From: Sphingomonas morindae
GTDB lineage: Bacteria > Pseudomonadota > Alphaproteobacteria > Sphingomonadales > Sphingomonadaceae
Assembly (NCBI RefSeq): GCF_023822065.1
Contig: NZ_CP084930.1
Location: 824,501-888,500 of the forward strand
Reading direction: 5' to 3'
Length of the DNA stretch: 64,000 bases
This document shows positions 17,767-26,858 of this stretch, one piece after another; positions within the stretch are counted from its first letter, which is position 1, and every line of letters starts with the position of its first letter. Made by a program: the position numbers and the translations under genes. The notes beneath the pieces were generated by a model that saw nothing but the letters and a program-made list of their open reading frames with translations, did no database searches and was not told the DNA's origin.

Positions 17767-18795
17767 ATGCCACGCCGCATCCGATCGCTGCTCTCCACCC
17801 TGCGCGAGGAGGTGCAGCATTATGCGGCGGAAACCCAGGCGATCGCGGGGCGTACCAATTTGCTGGCGCTCAATGCCACCATCGAGGCGGCGCGCTCGGG
17901 CGAGGCGGGGCGCGGCTTTTCGGTGGTCGCGCAGGAGGTGAAGGCGCTGGCCGGCCAAGCGCGCACCAGCGCCGCCACCTTCCGGGCCGAAGTGCTCGAT
18001 CGGCTGGCGCTCGGCGCGCGCATCGCCGAGGAGCTGGTCGGCGAGGTGGAAGGCGCGCGGCTGGCGGAACTGGCGCAGTCGATCATGCAGACGATCAGCC
18101 GCGCCATCCATGACCGCTCGATCGACCTGCGGATGATGGCGAGCGATCCCGCCGTTGTCACCGGCGTCGCCCATGGCCTGACCGATGACGAGGCCGCCGC
18201 CGGCGCGCTGGAGCGGCTGCGCGCGCTGCTCCGCTTCTCGCCCTATTTCCTCAACGCCTTTCTGTGCGACGATCAGGGCCGGGTGGTCGTGTCCGCGCAC
18301 GAGAATGCGCAGGTCCGGCACCATAATTTCAAGGGCGAGCCGCAATATACGCGCACCTTGTCGAGCACCGTCGCGGATGAATGGTTCACCGACGAACCCT
18401 GGGAAAATCCCTTTTCGGGCGATCGCCAGGTGCTGATCTTCGTGGCGCCGGTGCGGCGGAACGGACGGGTGATCGGCGCCTGCTATCTCGAATATGACTG
18501 GCAGGGCCAGATCGGCGCGATCATCGGCGGCGAGCAGCCGGGCGGCGCGACGATCACGATCATCGACGAACGCAACCAGATCTTCGCCAGCACCGGCGCG
18601 CATGAGTTTGGCAGCATGCTGGCGATCGGCGCGCTTCCCGAGGACAGCTACCGATCGGTCGAGACGCGCGACGAATCGGTCGTCGCCCAGGCCATGGCCA
18701 TGCCTGTCCACGGCTTCGACGGGCTTCGCCTGCGCTGCGTGATCGAGCAGCGCGTGCCCGGCGAACGCGAGCTGGCCGCCGCCGTGCGCGGCTGA
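17767..18795 (+). CDS. Soluble chemoreceptor-like protein: short MCP signalling hairpin, then Cache-like sensor
   Basis: 342 residues from ATG 17767; an in-frame stretch extends up to 17689. The N-terminal 80 residues carry the methyl-accepting hairpin core ([37 protein letters not shown]). The remainder resembles a PDC/Cache-type ligand domain ([42 protein letters not shown]). There is no membrane helix or signal, so the protein should be cytoplasmic. The order, signalling part first, is the reverse of classical chemoreceptors. The coiled coil is short and HAMP is missing. No other che gene is nearby. Confidence 0.72.
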   Translation: MPRRIRSLLSTLREEVQHYAAETQAIAGRTNLLALNATIEAARSGEAGRGFSVVAQEVKALAGQARTSAATFRAEVLDRLALGARIAEELVGEVEGARLAELAQSIMQTISRAIHDRSIDLRMMASDPAVVTGVAHGLTDDEAAAGALERLRALLRFSPYFLNAFLCDDQGRVVVSAHENAQVRHHNFKGEPQYTRTLSSTVADEWFTDEPWENPFSGDRQVLIFVAPVRRNGRVIGACYLEYDWQGQIGAIIGGEQPGGATITIIDERNQIFASTGAHEFGSMLAIGALPEDSYRSVETRDESVVAQAMAMPVHGFDGLRLRCVIEQRVPGERELAAAVRG

Positions 18796-18815
18796 AGGGC
18801 GGCCTCTCGGCGGCG

Positions 18816-20159
18816 CTACTTCAGCAGCACCAGTTCCTCCGCCATGGTGGGGTGGAGCGCGACGGTTTCGTCGAAGGCCTGTTTGGTCAGCCCCGCCTTC
18901 ACCGCCACCGCCGCGGCCTGGAGGATTTCGGGCGCGTCGGGGCCGATCATGTGCAGGCCCAGCACGCGGCCGTTCACGGGGTGGCAGATCATCTTGTAGA
19001 GCGCGCGCTCGTTGCGGCCGGCGAGCACATTCTTCATCGGCCGGAAATCGGACTGATAGACCTTGACGCTGCCATAGCGGTTGCGCGCCTGCGCCTCGGT
19101 GAGGCCGACGGCGGCGATCGGCGGATGGCTGAACACCGCGCTCGGGATGCAATCATAGTCGACGCGCCGCGGCGTGCCGCCGAACTGCGTGTCGGCAAAG
19201 GCATGGCCCTCGCGGATCGCGACGGGGGTGAGCTGGACGCGGTTGGTGACATCGCCGATCGCGAAGATGGAGGGCACGGCGGTGCGCTGGTCCTCATCCA
19301 CCCGGATCGCGCCGATCGCATCCAGCTCGACGCCGAGCGCCTCCAGCCCGAGATCGGCGCTGTTGGGCGCGCGGCCGGTGGCGAACAGCACGCAATCCGC
19401 CACCATCGGATCCTGGCCACGCGCATGGACGCAGAGCTGGCCATCCTCCATCCGCGCGACGCGCTCGATCTCGGCCGAGAAGCGGAAGTCGATCCCCTTT
19501 TCGGCGGAGATGCTGAGCAGCCGGTCGCGGATCGTCTCGTCATAGCCGCGCAGCAGGTCCGCCGATCGGTTGAGCAGCGTGACGCGCACACCGAACTCGT
19601 TGAAGATGCCGGCAAACTCATTGGCGATATAGCCGCCGCCGATGATCACGATGCGGCGCGGCAGCGCCGGCAGATGGAACACCTCGTTGGACGTGATGCC
19701 CAGCTCCTTGCCGGGCACGTCGGGAATGGCGGGGCGCGCGCCGGTGGCGATCAGGATCAGCCGCGCGGTGTGCCGGCTGCCATCGGCGAGCGCCACCTCA
19801 TGCGGGCCGACCACCGTCGCGCGCTGGCGGAAGATGGTGACCTCGTGGGTGGCGAGCGTGTTGCCATACAGGCCCTCGAGCCGATCGACCTCGGCGGCGA
19901 CGGTGTCGCGCAGCCTCGGCCAGTCAAAATCGCAGGCGGGCACCTCCCAGCCGAAGCGCCGCGCATCGCGAAGATCCTCGGCGAAATGCGCGCCATAGAC
20001 GAGCAGCTTCTTGGGCACGCAGCCGCGAATCACGCAGGTGCCGCCCAGCCGATATTCCTCCGCCACCGCAACCCGCGCGCCATGCGCCGCCGAGATGCGC
20101 GAGGCGCGCACCCCGCCCGAACCTCCGCCGATGACGAACAGGTCGAAATCATACTGCAT
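18816..20159 (-). CDS. gor: Glutathione-disulfide reductase
   Basis: A 447-residue FAD/NADPH flavoprotein. It has an N-terminal FAD-binding GGGSGGVRASR, the redox-active disulfide GGTCVIRGCVPKK, NADPH-binding GGGYIANEFAGIFNEFG, and the C-terminal His-Glu pair in ALHPTMAEEL. It keeps glutathione reduced in the cytoplasm. The start ATG 20159 (MQYDFDLFVIGG) is fixed by the Rossmann fold; an upstream in-frame extension crosses the lepB promoter and is not real. The gene is divergent from lepB. Confidence 0.96.
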   Translation of the reverse strand: MQYDFDLFVIGGGSGGVRASRISAAHGARVAVAEEYRLGGTCVIRGCVPKKLLVYGAHFAEDLRDARRFGWEVPACDFDWPRLRDTVAAEVDRLEGLYGNTLATHEVTIFRQRATVVGPHEVALADGSRHTARLILIATGARPAIPDVPGKELGITSNEVFHLPALPRRIVIIGGGYIANEFAGIFNEFGVRVTLLNRSADLLRGYDETIRDRLLSISAEKGIDFRFSAEIERVARMEDGQLCVHARGQDPMVADCVLFATGRAPNSADLGLEALGVELDAIGAIRVDEDQRTAVPSIFAIGDVTNRVQLTPVAIREGHAFADTQFGGTPRRVDYDCIPSAVFSHPPIAAVGLTEAQARNRYGSVKVYQSDFRPMKNVLAGRNERALYKMICHPVNGRVLGLHMIGPDAPEILQAAAVAVKAGLTKQAFDETVALHPTMAEELVLLK

Positions 20160-20279
20160 GGCGGCGCGCCTCCTGATGGTGGCGCGGCATGTAAGCGCCC
20201 GCGACGCTTTGGCCAATCCTTGCCGCAGCGGTGCCGCGCAGCCTTGACGAGCCGGGCCGCCCGGTCGCAAGGCGAGGCC

Positions 20280-21122
20280 GTGCCCAGTTCCTCGTCCGCG
20301 CTTCGACGCCCCGCCCCCGCCCGCGCCGGCGGCTGGCGCGAGAGCGTGCAGTCCCTGCTGCTGTTCCTGCTGCTGGCGCTCGTGCTGCGCACCTTCGTGG
20401 TGATGCCGCGCTCGATCCCATCCGAATCGATGATGCCGCGCCTGCTCGTCGGCGATTATGTGCTGGTCGCGAAATGGCCCTATGGCTTTTCGCGGTTCAG
20501 CCTGCCCTTCGCGCCGGCGGCGCCCGCCGGGCGGCTGTTCGGCCGCCTGCCCCGGCGCGGCGACGTTGTGGTGTTCCGCGCGCCGCCCGATGATCGGCAC
20601 GATTACATCAAGCGCCTGATCGGCCTGCCCGGCGATCGCGTGCAGATGCGCGCGGGCCGGCTCTGGCTCAACGGGCGCATCGTGCCGCGCGCGCGGATCG
20701 CGGATTTCGTGGTGCCGCTTGCGGCCAATACCGAATGCCGCTCGATCGCGCTCACCCCCTATGGCCTGTCGGCCGATGCCGAGGGGCGGCCGCTCTGCCG
20801 CCTGCCGCGCTATCGCGAGACGCTGCCGGACGGGCGCAGCTACACGATCATCGATCAGGGCGTGACGCCGCAGGACGATACGCCGCCCGTCACCGTGCCG
20901 CCCGGCCATTTCTTCCTGATGGGCGACAATCGCGACATCTCCGCCGACAGCCGCTTCCCCGCCACGCCCGGCGGCGGCATCGGCCTTGTTCCCTTCGACA
21001 ATCTGGAGGGCCGCGCGCTGATCACCTTCTTTTCCTCGGGCGCGGCCTTTGACTGGCGGCACCCGATCGCCTGGCTGGCCGCGATCCGCGCGGACCGCAT
21101 CGGACAGGGCTTCTCCTCATGA
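20280..21122 (+). CDS. lepB: Signal peptidase I
   Basis: 280 residues from GTG 20280. One membrane anchor (SLLLFLLLALVLRTFVV, about 29-45) precedes the catalytic serine in SIPSESMMP and the lysine general base in HDYIKRLIGLPGD. The conserved GDNRDISADSR box is near the C terminus. It removes signal peptides from exported proteins on the periplasmic side. It heads the lepB-rnc-era run, with ATGA overlap into rnc. The long in-frame opening upstream is opposite gor and is a shadow. Confidence 0.95.
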   Translation: MPSSSSALRRPAPARAGGWRESVQSLLLFLLLALVLRTFVVMPRSIPSESMMPRLLVGDYVLVAKWPYGFSRFSLPFAPAAPAGRLFGRLPRRGDVVVFRAPPDDRHDYIKRLIGLPGDRVQMRAGRLWLNGRIVPRARIADFVVPLAANTECRSIALTPYGLSADAEGRPLCRLPRYRETLPDGRSYTIIDQGVTPQDDTPPVTVPPGHFFLMGDNRDISADSRFPATPGGGIGLVPFDNLEGRALITFFSSGAAFDWRHPIAWLAAIRADRIGQGFSS

Positions 21123-21787
21123 GCGACACCGGCCTCGCCGCCTGGCTCGAAACCGCGCTGGGCCAGGCGCCGCAGCGGCTCGACCGGTTCGAGACCGCGC
21201 TCACGCATAGCAGCCATGCGGGCGAGAGCTATCAGCGGCTCGAATTCCTGGGCGATCGCGTGCTCGGGCTGGTGATGGCCGAATGGCTCTTCACCCTCTT
21301 CCCCGACGAGCCCGAGGGCAAGCTGTCACGCCGGCTCAACGCGCTGGTGGCGGGCGACACCTGCGCCGAGATCGCGCGCGAGATCGGCGTGGCGGCGCAT
21401 CTGCGGCTCGGCAAGCAGGCGCGCGACGATGGCGCGACGCATTCGGTCTATGTGCTGGGCGACGTGATCGAGGCGCTGATCGGCGCGCTCTTCCTCGAGG
21501 CGGGGTTCGAAGGCGCGCGCGCCGCCATCCGCCGGCTCTGGGGCGATCGCGTCCAGCATCAGGACAAGGCGCCCAAACATCCCAAGGCCGAGCTGCAGGA
21601 GCTGGCCGCCGCGCGCCAGTGGCGGCCGCCGGTCTATACGCTGGGCCATCGGTCCGGCCCGCATCATGCGCCCACCTTCACCGTGCGGGTGGAGATTGCC
21701 GGCCGCGCCGGCGCCGAGGGGCGCGGATCGTCCAAGCAGGAGGCCGAGACGGCGGCGGCGCGCGCGCTATTGGAGCAAGTGAAATGA
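21119..21787 (+). CDS. rnc: Ribonuclease III
   Basis: A 222-residue double-strand-specific endoribonuclease. The signature ERLEFLGDRVLGLVMAEWL-type box appears here as YQRLEFLGDRVLGLV. Acidic metal ligands are also in GDVIEALIGALFLEAG. A C-terminal dsRNA-binding domain has PKAELQELAAARQW and GRGSSKQEAETAAARALL. It matures rRNA and regulates mRNAs. It overlaps both lepB and era by ATGA, the classic arrangement. Confidence 0.97.
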   Translation: MSDTGLAAWLETALGQAPQRLDRFETALTHSSHAGESYQRLEFLGDRVLGLVMAEWLFTLFPDEPEGKLSRRLNALVAGDTCAEIAREIGVAAHLRLGKQARDDGATHSVYVLGDVIEALIGALFLEAGFEGARAAIRRLWGDRVQHQDKAPKHPKAELQELAAARQWRPPVYTLGHRSGPHHAPTFTVRVEIAGRAGAEGRGSSKQEAETAAARALLEQVK

Positions 21788-22677
21788 CGGAGAAATGCGG
21801 CCTGGTGGCGGTGGTGGGCGCGCCCAATGCGGGCAAGTCCACGCTGGTCAACGCGCTGGTCGGACAGAAGGTGGCGATCGTCAGCCCCAAGGCGCAGACG
21901 ACACGGGTGCGGCTGATGGGGATCGCGCTCGCCGGCCCGGCGCAGCTGCTGCTGGTGGACACGCCGGGCATTTTCGATCCCAAGCGCCGGCTGGACCGGG
22001 CGATGGTCGCCGCCGCCTGGGAGGGGACGAGCGACGCCGATCTGATCGCTCTGGTCATCGACGCCAAGACCGGGCTCACCGCGCGGCTGGCGCCGCTGAT
22101 CGAAGCGCTGGCCAAGCGGCGCGAGCCCACATGCGTGATCCTCAACAAGGTGGACGTGACGCCCAAGGAGAAGCTGCTGGCGCTCGCCGCCGAGCTGCAC
22201 GCGCGGCTGGCGCCCGAGGCGATCCTGATGGTGTCCGCCGCGACCGGCGACGGCATCGCCGATCTCAAGCAATGGCTGGCCGATCGCATGCCCGAGGGGC
22301 CCTGGCATTTCCCCGAGGATCAGGTGTCCGACGCCACCGACCGAATGCTCGCCGCCGAGGTGACGCGCGAGCAGCTCTATCTCCAGCTCCATGCCGAGCT
22401 GCCCTATGCCTGCGCGGTCGAGACCGAGAAATATGAGGAGCGCGGCGATGGCTCGGTGGCGATCCACCAGCAGATCCTCGTCGCGCGCGACAGCCAGAAG
22501 GCGATCGTGCTCGGCGCGCGCGGCGCGCGGCTGAAGGAGATCGGCAGCCGCGCCCGGGCCGAGCTGGCGCCGCTGCTCGGCCGGACGGTGCATCTCTTCC
22601 TGCACGTCAAGGTGAAGCCCGACTGGGAGGAGGATCGCGGCCTCTATCGCGAGATCGGGCTCGACTGGGTGGAGTGA
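21784..22677 (+). CDS. era: GTPase Era
   Basis: A 297-residue GTPase with G1 VGAPNAGKSTLVN, G3 VDTPGIFDPKRRLDRAM and G4 NKVD. A C-terminal KH domain contains VLGARGARLKEIGSRAR and the usual FLHVKVKPDWEED. Era binds the 3' end of 16S rRNA during 30S assembly. ATG 21784 overlaps the rnc stop; a longer upstream reading is an rnc shadow. Confidence 0.97.
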   Translation: MTEKCGLVAVVGAPNAGKSTLVNALVGQKVAIVSPKAQTTRVRLMGIALAGPAQLLLVDTPGIFDPKRRLDRAMVAAAWEGTSDADLIALVIDAKTGLTARLAPLIEALAKRREPTCVILNKVDVTPKEKLLALAAELHARLAPEAILMVSAATGDGIADLKQWLADRMPEGPWHFPEDQVSDATDRMLAAEVTREQLYLQLHAELPYACAVETEKYEERGDGSVAIHQQILVARDSQKAIVLGARGARLKEIGSRARAELAPLLGRTVHLFLHVKVKPDWEEDRGLYREIGLDWVE

Positions 22678-22686
22678 GCGACCGGC

Positions 22687-23400
22687 TCAGCGGCTAGCCA
22701 GCATCGCCTCCACCCAGGCGGGCACCAACTGCGTCGCCGGGCCGAGCCGCGTCTCCTCGAACCAGGCGCTGCCCGCCGACGCCTCGAGATTAAGCTCCAG
22801 CGTGGCCGCGCCCGCGGCGGCGGCGAGGCGGACAAAGCCCGCGGCGGGATAGACCGCGCCCGAGGTGCCGATCGAGACGAACAGATCGGCGCCCTCCAGC
22901 GCCGCCTCGATCTCGGCCATGTGATAGGGCATCTCGCCGAAGAAGACGATGTCGGGCCGCAGCCGCGCCGCGCCGCAGGCGGGACAGGCGGGCGCATCGG
23001 CGAGATCGCCGGTCCAGGGCTGGCGGGTCTCGCACCCCTCGCACAGCGCCGAGCGCAGCGCGCCATGCATGTGGATCAGCTGGCGGCTGCCCGCGCGGGC
23101 ATGGAGATCGTCGACATTCTGGGTGACGAGCAGGAAGGGGCCCGGCCAGCAGGCCTCGAGCCGGGCGAGCGCGGCGTGCGCGGCATTGGGTGCGACGGTG
23201 GCGAGCGCGCGGCGGCGCTGGTCGTAAAAGTCGAGCACCAGCGCGCGATCGGCGGCCAATGCCTCGGGCGTGCAGATCGTCTCGATCCGGTGCCCCTCCC
23301 ACAGACCGTCCGGCCCGCGAAAGGTGGCGAGTCCGCTTTCGGCGGAAATGCCGGCGCCGGTCAGCACGACCAGGCTCTGCGGCGGTGTTTCGGCGGCCAT
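22687..23400 (-). CDS. cobB: NAD-dependent protein deacylase, sirtuin class III
   Basis: A 237-residue Sir2-family enzyme with GAGISAESGLATFRG for NAD binding, TQNVDDLH, and the catalytic His in IHMHGAL. A four-cysteine zinc site is formed by CEGC and CPAC. It removes acetyl or other acyl groups from lysines using NAD+. It is convergent with era, the two stops being 9 bases apart. ATG 23400 follows GAGGGAG. Confidence 0.95.
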   Translation of the reverse strand: MAAETPPQSLVVLTGAGISAESGLATFRGPDGLWEGHRIETICTPEALAADRALVLDFYDQRRRALATVAPNAAHAALARLEACWPGPFLLVTQNVDDLHARAGSRQLIHMHGALRSALCEGCETRQPWTGDLADAPACPACGAARLRPDIVFFGEMPYHMAEIEAALEGADLFVSIGTSGAVYPAAGFVRLAAAAGAATLELNLEASAGSAWFEETRLGPATQLVPAWVEAMLASR

Positions 23401-23507
23401 GCGCGGCTCCCTCGGGAGAATGGCCGGAAGACTAGCAGCGCCGCGCGCGGCGCCGCCAGCCGGTTCCGCCCGCCCGGGCCGCACGCCCGGGCGAACGGAG
23501 GCGTCGC

Positions 23508-24122
23508 TTACTTGAAGCGGACGCCGATGCCACCCATCACGCGCTGGCGCGAGGTGTGGTCCTGATAGTTCGAATAGACGTACTGGGCGTTCACATAGAC
23601 CGGCACCGGCACGAAGCTCTGGGTGAGCGTGTATTCCACGCCGCCGCCGACCTGATAGCCGGTGGTGCGGCCGTGATTATAGTAGCTCGTCTCGCCGACC
23701 GGCGCGTCGAAGCGCTTGCGCTGCTCGTTCACCGCATAGCCGCCCTTGCCGAACACGAGCAGGTTGGGGGTGACGAGATAGCCGGCGCGCACCGCGACCG
23801 CCCATTCCTCGAACGACTTCTGGCAGACGCTGCCGCCATTCACGCCGCCCGAGCAATTCTCGTTCCACTTGTTGGAACGCCAGAACGAGCCCTCGGGGCC
23901 GATCACGATCTTGTCGCCGAGCTGGCCGTCGAAGCCGATCGTGCCGCCATAGCCGAACTTGTCGTTGTGCTGGCCCTGCGACTGGAAGCGATCGCCACCG
24001 GCATTGCCCTCGAGGCGGAAGCCGCGGAAGGAGGTGGTGGTCCAGTCGGTGCTCTGGGCCGAAGCGGCCTGGGCCCCGAACACGGTCGCCGTGGCCAGAG
24101 CGGCCATGATCATCTTACGCAT
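23508..24122 (-). CDS. Outer-membrane beta-barrel protein (opacity/OmpW-like small porin family)
   Basis: A 204-residue protein. A clear signal peptide (to ASA near residue 22) is followed by alternating hydrophobic strands with aromatic girdles (GYGGTIGFDGQLGD, AVAVRAGYLVTPNLLVFGKG, YQVGGGVEYTL). The last strand, MGGIGVRFK, ends in an aromatic-plus-one pattern recognised by BAM. Two Cys may form a loop disulfide. It is similar in shape to abundant small barrel proteins of alphaproteobacteria; the substrate or role is unknown. Confidence 0.85.
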   Translation of the reverse strand: MRKMIMAALATATVFGAQAASAQSTDWTTTSFRGFRLEGNAGGDRFQSQGQHNDKFGYGGTIGFDGQLGDKIVIGPEGSFWRSNKWNENCSGGVNGGSVCQKSFEEWAVAVRAGYLVTPNLLVFGKGGYAVNEQRKRFDAPVGETSYYNHGRTTGYQVGGGVEYTLTQSFVPVPVYVNAQYVYSNYQDHTSRQRVMGGIGVRFK

Positions 24123-24558
24123 CGCAACATCCTTCTACTGGGGAGGTACATCCCTGTCGGCCGCAGAACCGGCGCTTGGGGCGCGGGTTCCCGGCGGGAC
24201 GCGCTCCGTAGGCCGCATGTTGCAACACAGCAACACCAACTTGCGTCAGCCCCCCTGAGCGCCCATGCGCCCGCGCGGCTTGTGTCGCCGCCGCCGATCG
24301 CCTATGCAGGGCGGGTCCGTCGGCGCGAGTCCGGCGGGGTAGGCGCGTCTGGGCAGGCCGGTGGTCGTGTCCTCACGCGCCCTTTTCGCATGGTTGCGGC
24401 GCCGATGGCGCGTCTCGATCGACCTGCGCGAAGCGCCCCCGCCCGCTTGTGCCACCGGATGCCGCGCCGGCATGGGGCCGTCGCGGCGGTTCTGGCCAAA
24501 GACCTCCGGATACAACCGGATGGCCGGAAAGATCGAACGAACAGGACAACCGCTCCTT
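24123..24558. other. Long leader/promoter region between the barrel protein gene and rpsA
   Basis: 436 bases without a credible gene. An AT-richer patch near 24215-24245, including the small inverted repeat GTTGC-AACACA-GCAAC (24219-24234), probably holds divergent promoter elements. The 3' part (about 24510-24558) would be the rpsA leader and contains repeated CCGGA/TCCGG elements able to pair. S1 autoregulation at the leader is known in other bacteria; here it is only a possibility. Confidence 0.4.
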
Positions 24559-26268
24559 ATGGCGACTGCTGCCAACCCGACGCGCGACGATTTCGCCGCG
24601 CTGCTCGACCAGACCCTGGGTGCCACGGACGGCTTCGAAGGCCGCGTGGTGAAGGGCACCGTGACCGGGATCGAGAACGACATGGTCGTGATCGATGTCG
24701 GCCTGAAGTCCGAAGGCCGCGTGCCGCTGCGCGAATTCGCGCCCGCGCCGGGCCAGAAGGCCGATCTCAAGATCGGGGACGAGGTCGAGGTCTATGTCGA
24801 TCGCGTCGAGAATATCCATGGCGAGGCGATGCTCAGCCGCGACCGCGCGCGCCGCGAGGCCGCCTGGGACAAGCTGGAGCAGGAATTCGCCAAGACCGCG
24901 CGCGTCGAGGGCGTGATCTTCGGCCGCGTGAAGGGCGGCTTCACCGTCGATCTCAACGGCGCCGTGGCCTTCCTGCCGGGCAGCCAGGTGGACATCCGCC
25001 CGGTGCGCGACGTCACCCCGCTGATGGACCTGCCGCAGCCCTTCCAGATCCTCAAGATGGACCGTCGCCGCGGCAATATCGTGGTGTCGCGCCGCGCCGT
25101 GCTGGAAGAGACCCGCGCCGAGCAGCGCACCGGCCTCATCCAGTCGCTGCATGAGGGCCAGGTGATCGACGGCGTGGTGAAGAACATCACCGATTACGGC
25201 GCCTTCGTGGATCTCGGCGGGATCGACGGCCTGCTCCATGTCACCGACATGAGCTACAAGCGCGTCAACCACCCGTCCGAGGTGATCAATATCGGCGACA
25301 CGGTGCGCGTGCAGATCATCCGCATCAACCGCGAGACGCAGCGCATCAGCCTCGGCATGAAGCAGCTCGAGAGCGATCCGTGGGAGGGCGCGGGCGCCAA
25401 ATATCCGGTCGGCGCCAAATTCTCGGGCCGCGTGACGAACATCACCGAATATGGCGCGTTCGTCGAGCTGGAGCCGGGCATCGAGGGCCTGGTCCATGTC
25501 TCCGAGATGAGCTGGACCAAGAAGAACGTCCATCCCGGCAAGATCGTCTCGACCTCGCAGGAGGTGGAAGTCGTCATCCTCGAGGTGGATCAGGACAAGC
25601 GCCGCATCTCGCTCGGCCTCAAGCAGGCCCAGCAGAATCCGTGGGAGGCCTTTGTCGAGAAGCACCCGGTGGGCTCGACCGTCGAGGGCGAAGTCAAGAA
25701 CGCGACCGAGTTCGGCCTGTTCATCGGCCTGGACGGCGATGTGGACGGCATGGTCCATATGTCGGACATCGCCTGGGGCGTGACCGGCGAGGAAGCGCTG
25801 GCGCTGCACCACAAGGGCGAGACCGTGCAGGCGGTGGTGCTCGACGTGGACGCCGAGAAGGAGCGCATCTCGCTCGGCATCAAGCAGCTCGAGCGCGGCG
25901 GCGTCGCCACCGGCACCACCTCCAGCGCGGGCGTATCGCGCGGGCAGACCGTCACCGTGTCCGTTCTGTCGGTCGGTGACGCCGGCCTCGACGTGCAGAT
26001 CGGCGACGATGGCGCGACCGGCTTCATCCGTCGCGGCGATCTCGGCCGCGATCGCGACGAGCAGCGTCCGGAGCGGTTCCAGGTCGGGCAGAAGTTCGAC
26101 GCGATGGTCACCGGCTTCGACCGGTCCAAGAAGCCGACCTTCTCGATCAAGGCGATGCAGCTCGCCGAAGAGAAGCAGGCCGTGGCGCAATATGGCTCGT
26201 CCGACTCGGGCGCGTCGCTGGGCGACATTCTCGGCGAGGCCCTCAAGGCGCGTCAGGAAAACAACTAA
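24559..26268 (+). CDS. rpsA: 30S ribosomal protein S1
   Basis: A 569-residue protein made of six S1 (OB-fold) RNA-binding repeats, for example GVVKNITDYGAFVDLGGIDG, GRVTNITEYGAFVELEPG and GEVKNATEFGLFIGLDGD. S1 brings mRNA to the 30S subunit and unfolds leader structure. The start MATAANPTRDDF fits alphaproteobacterial S1; an upstream in-frame extension is not supported. A strong intrinsic terminator follows, then ihfB, as in many proteobacteria. The 677-residue reading on the other strand is a shadow. Confidence 0.98.
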   Translation: MATAANPTRDDFAALLDQTLGATDGFEGRVVKGTVTGIENDMVVIDVGLKSEGRVPLREFAPAPGQKADLKIGDEVEVYVDRVENIHGEAMLSRDRARREAAWDKLEQEFAKTARVEGVIFGRVKGGFTVDLNGAVAFLPGSQVDIRPVRDVTPLMDLPQPFQILKMDRRRGNIVVSRRAVLEETRAEQRTGLIQSLHEGQVIDGVVKNITDYGAFVDLGGIDGLLHVTDMSYKRVNHPSEVINIGDTVRVQIIRINRETQRISLGMKQLESDPWEGAGAKYPVGAKFSGRVTNITEYGAFVELEPGIEGLVHVSEMSWTKKNVHPGKIVSTSQEVEVVILEVDQDKRRISLGLKQAQQNPWEAFVEKHPVGSTVEGEVKNATEFGLFIGLDGDVDGMVHMSDIAWGVTGEEALALHHKGETVQAVVLDVDAEKERISLGIKQLERGGVATGTTSSAGVSRGQTVTVSVLSVGDAGLDVQIGDDGATGFIRRGDLGRDRDEQRPERFQVGQKFDAMVTGFDRSKKPTFSIKAMQLAEEKQAVAQYGSSDSGASLGDILGEALKARQENN

Positions 26269-26312
26269 TCCCGGATCGGGCGGCGCCGACGCCGCCCGCC
26301 ACCGGCGCTCGA

Positions 26313-26343
26313 CCCCTTCCCGCCCCGGCGGGGAGGGGTTTTT
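26313..26343 (+). terminator. Intrinsic terminator after rpsA
   Basis: CCCCTTCCCGCC pairs with GGCGGGGAGGGG (about 11 bp, one G-U) around a tight loop, followed at once by TTTTT. It lies 45 bases after the rpsA stop and is the clearest rho-independent terminator in the window. Confidence 0.88.
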
Positions 26344-26475
26344 CGTTGCCCCTGTGCGGTTTACCGGTGCACACCGAGGGTAATCCACAGGGTGACATTG
26401 ATCCAAATTTATGGGATTGCCCCTTGTCTACAGCCAGTGGCGCTCGCGGGGAGCGACCGAGGTAAGGGCAAGGCG

Positions 26476-26754
26476 ATGATTCGATCGGAACTGGTTCAAT
26501 CGATTGCGGCGGAGAATCCGACGCTGGGCCAGAAGGATGTCGAACGCATCGTCACGACGGTGTTCGATGCGATCGCCGATCGGCTGGTGGATGGCGGCCG
26601 GGTGGAGCTGCGCGGGTTCGGTGCCTTTTCCACCCGCGCGCGCGACGCCCGGGTGGGCCGCAACCCCCGCACGGGTGAGTCGGTGGAGGTGGATGCCAAG
26701 CGCGTTCCCTATTTCAAGCCGGGCAAGGAAATGCGGGAGCGTCTCAACGTCTGA
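26476..26754 (+). CDS. ihfB: Integration host factor subunit beta
   Basis: A 92-residue HU/IHF-family DNA-bending protein. It starts [17 protein letters not shown], has the arm signature [23 protein letters not shown] and the family ending [13 protein letters not shown]. It sharply bends DNA for recombination, replication and transcription. Its place right after rpsA is the conserved one and favours IhfB over HU. ATG 26476 follows an AAGGCG purine run. Confidence 0.94.
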   Translation: MIRSELVQSIAAENPTLGQKDVERIVTTVFDAIADRLVDGGRVELRGFGAFSTRARDARVGRNPRTGESVEVDAKRVPYFKPGKEMRERLNV

Positions 26755-26755
26755 G

Positions 26756-26795
26756 CCGGAGGGGGCGGCGCTCGGCGCGGAAGCGCCGCCTCCGG
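26756..26795 (+). terminator. Stem-loop after ihfB
   Basis: CCGGAGG...GGCGGCGCT (26756-26772) pairs with AGCGCCGCCTCCGG ending at 26795, directly after the ihfB stop codon. There is no T-run, so it may be a weak terminator or 3'-end protector. It separates ihfB from the tRNA gene. Confidence 0.5.
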
Positions 26796-26858
26796 TTCAA
26801 GGCCATCGCAGCCGCCGGCTTGACCCGCGGCCCGCCATGGTCTTTGTCGCGAACCGAT

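Noticed and set aside
18816..21062. 748-aa minus frame joining gor to the strand opposite lepB
   Set aside because: Only the part up to 20159 is glutathione reductase; the N-terminal extension crosses the divergent promoter and lepB.
24373..26406. 677-aa minus-strand open frame opposite rpsA
   Set aside because: Antisense shadow caused by high GC and S1 repeat codons; His/Leu/Asp-biased composition and no recognisable domain.
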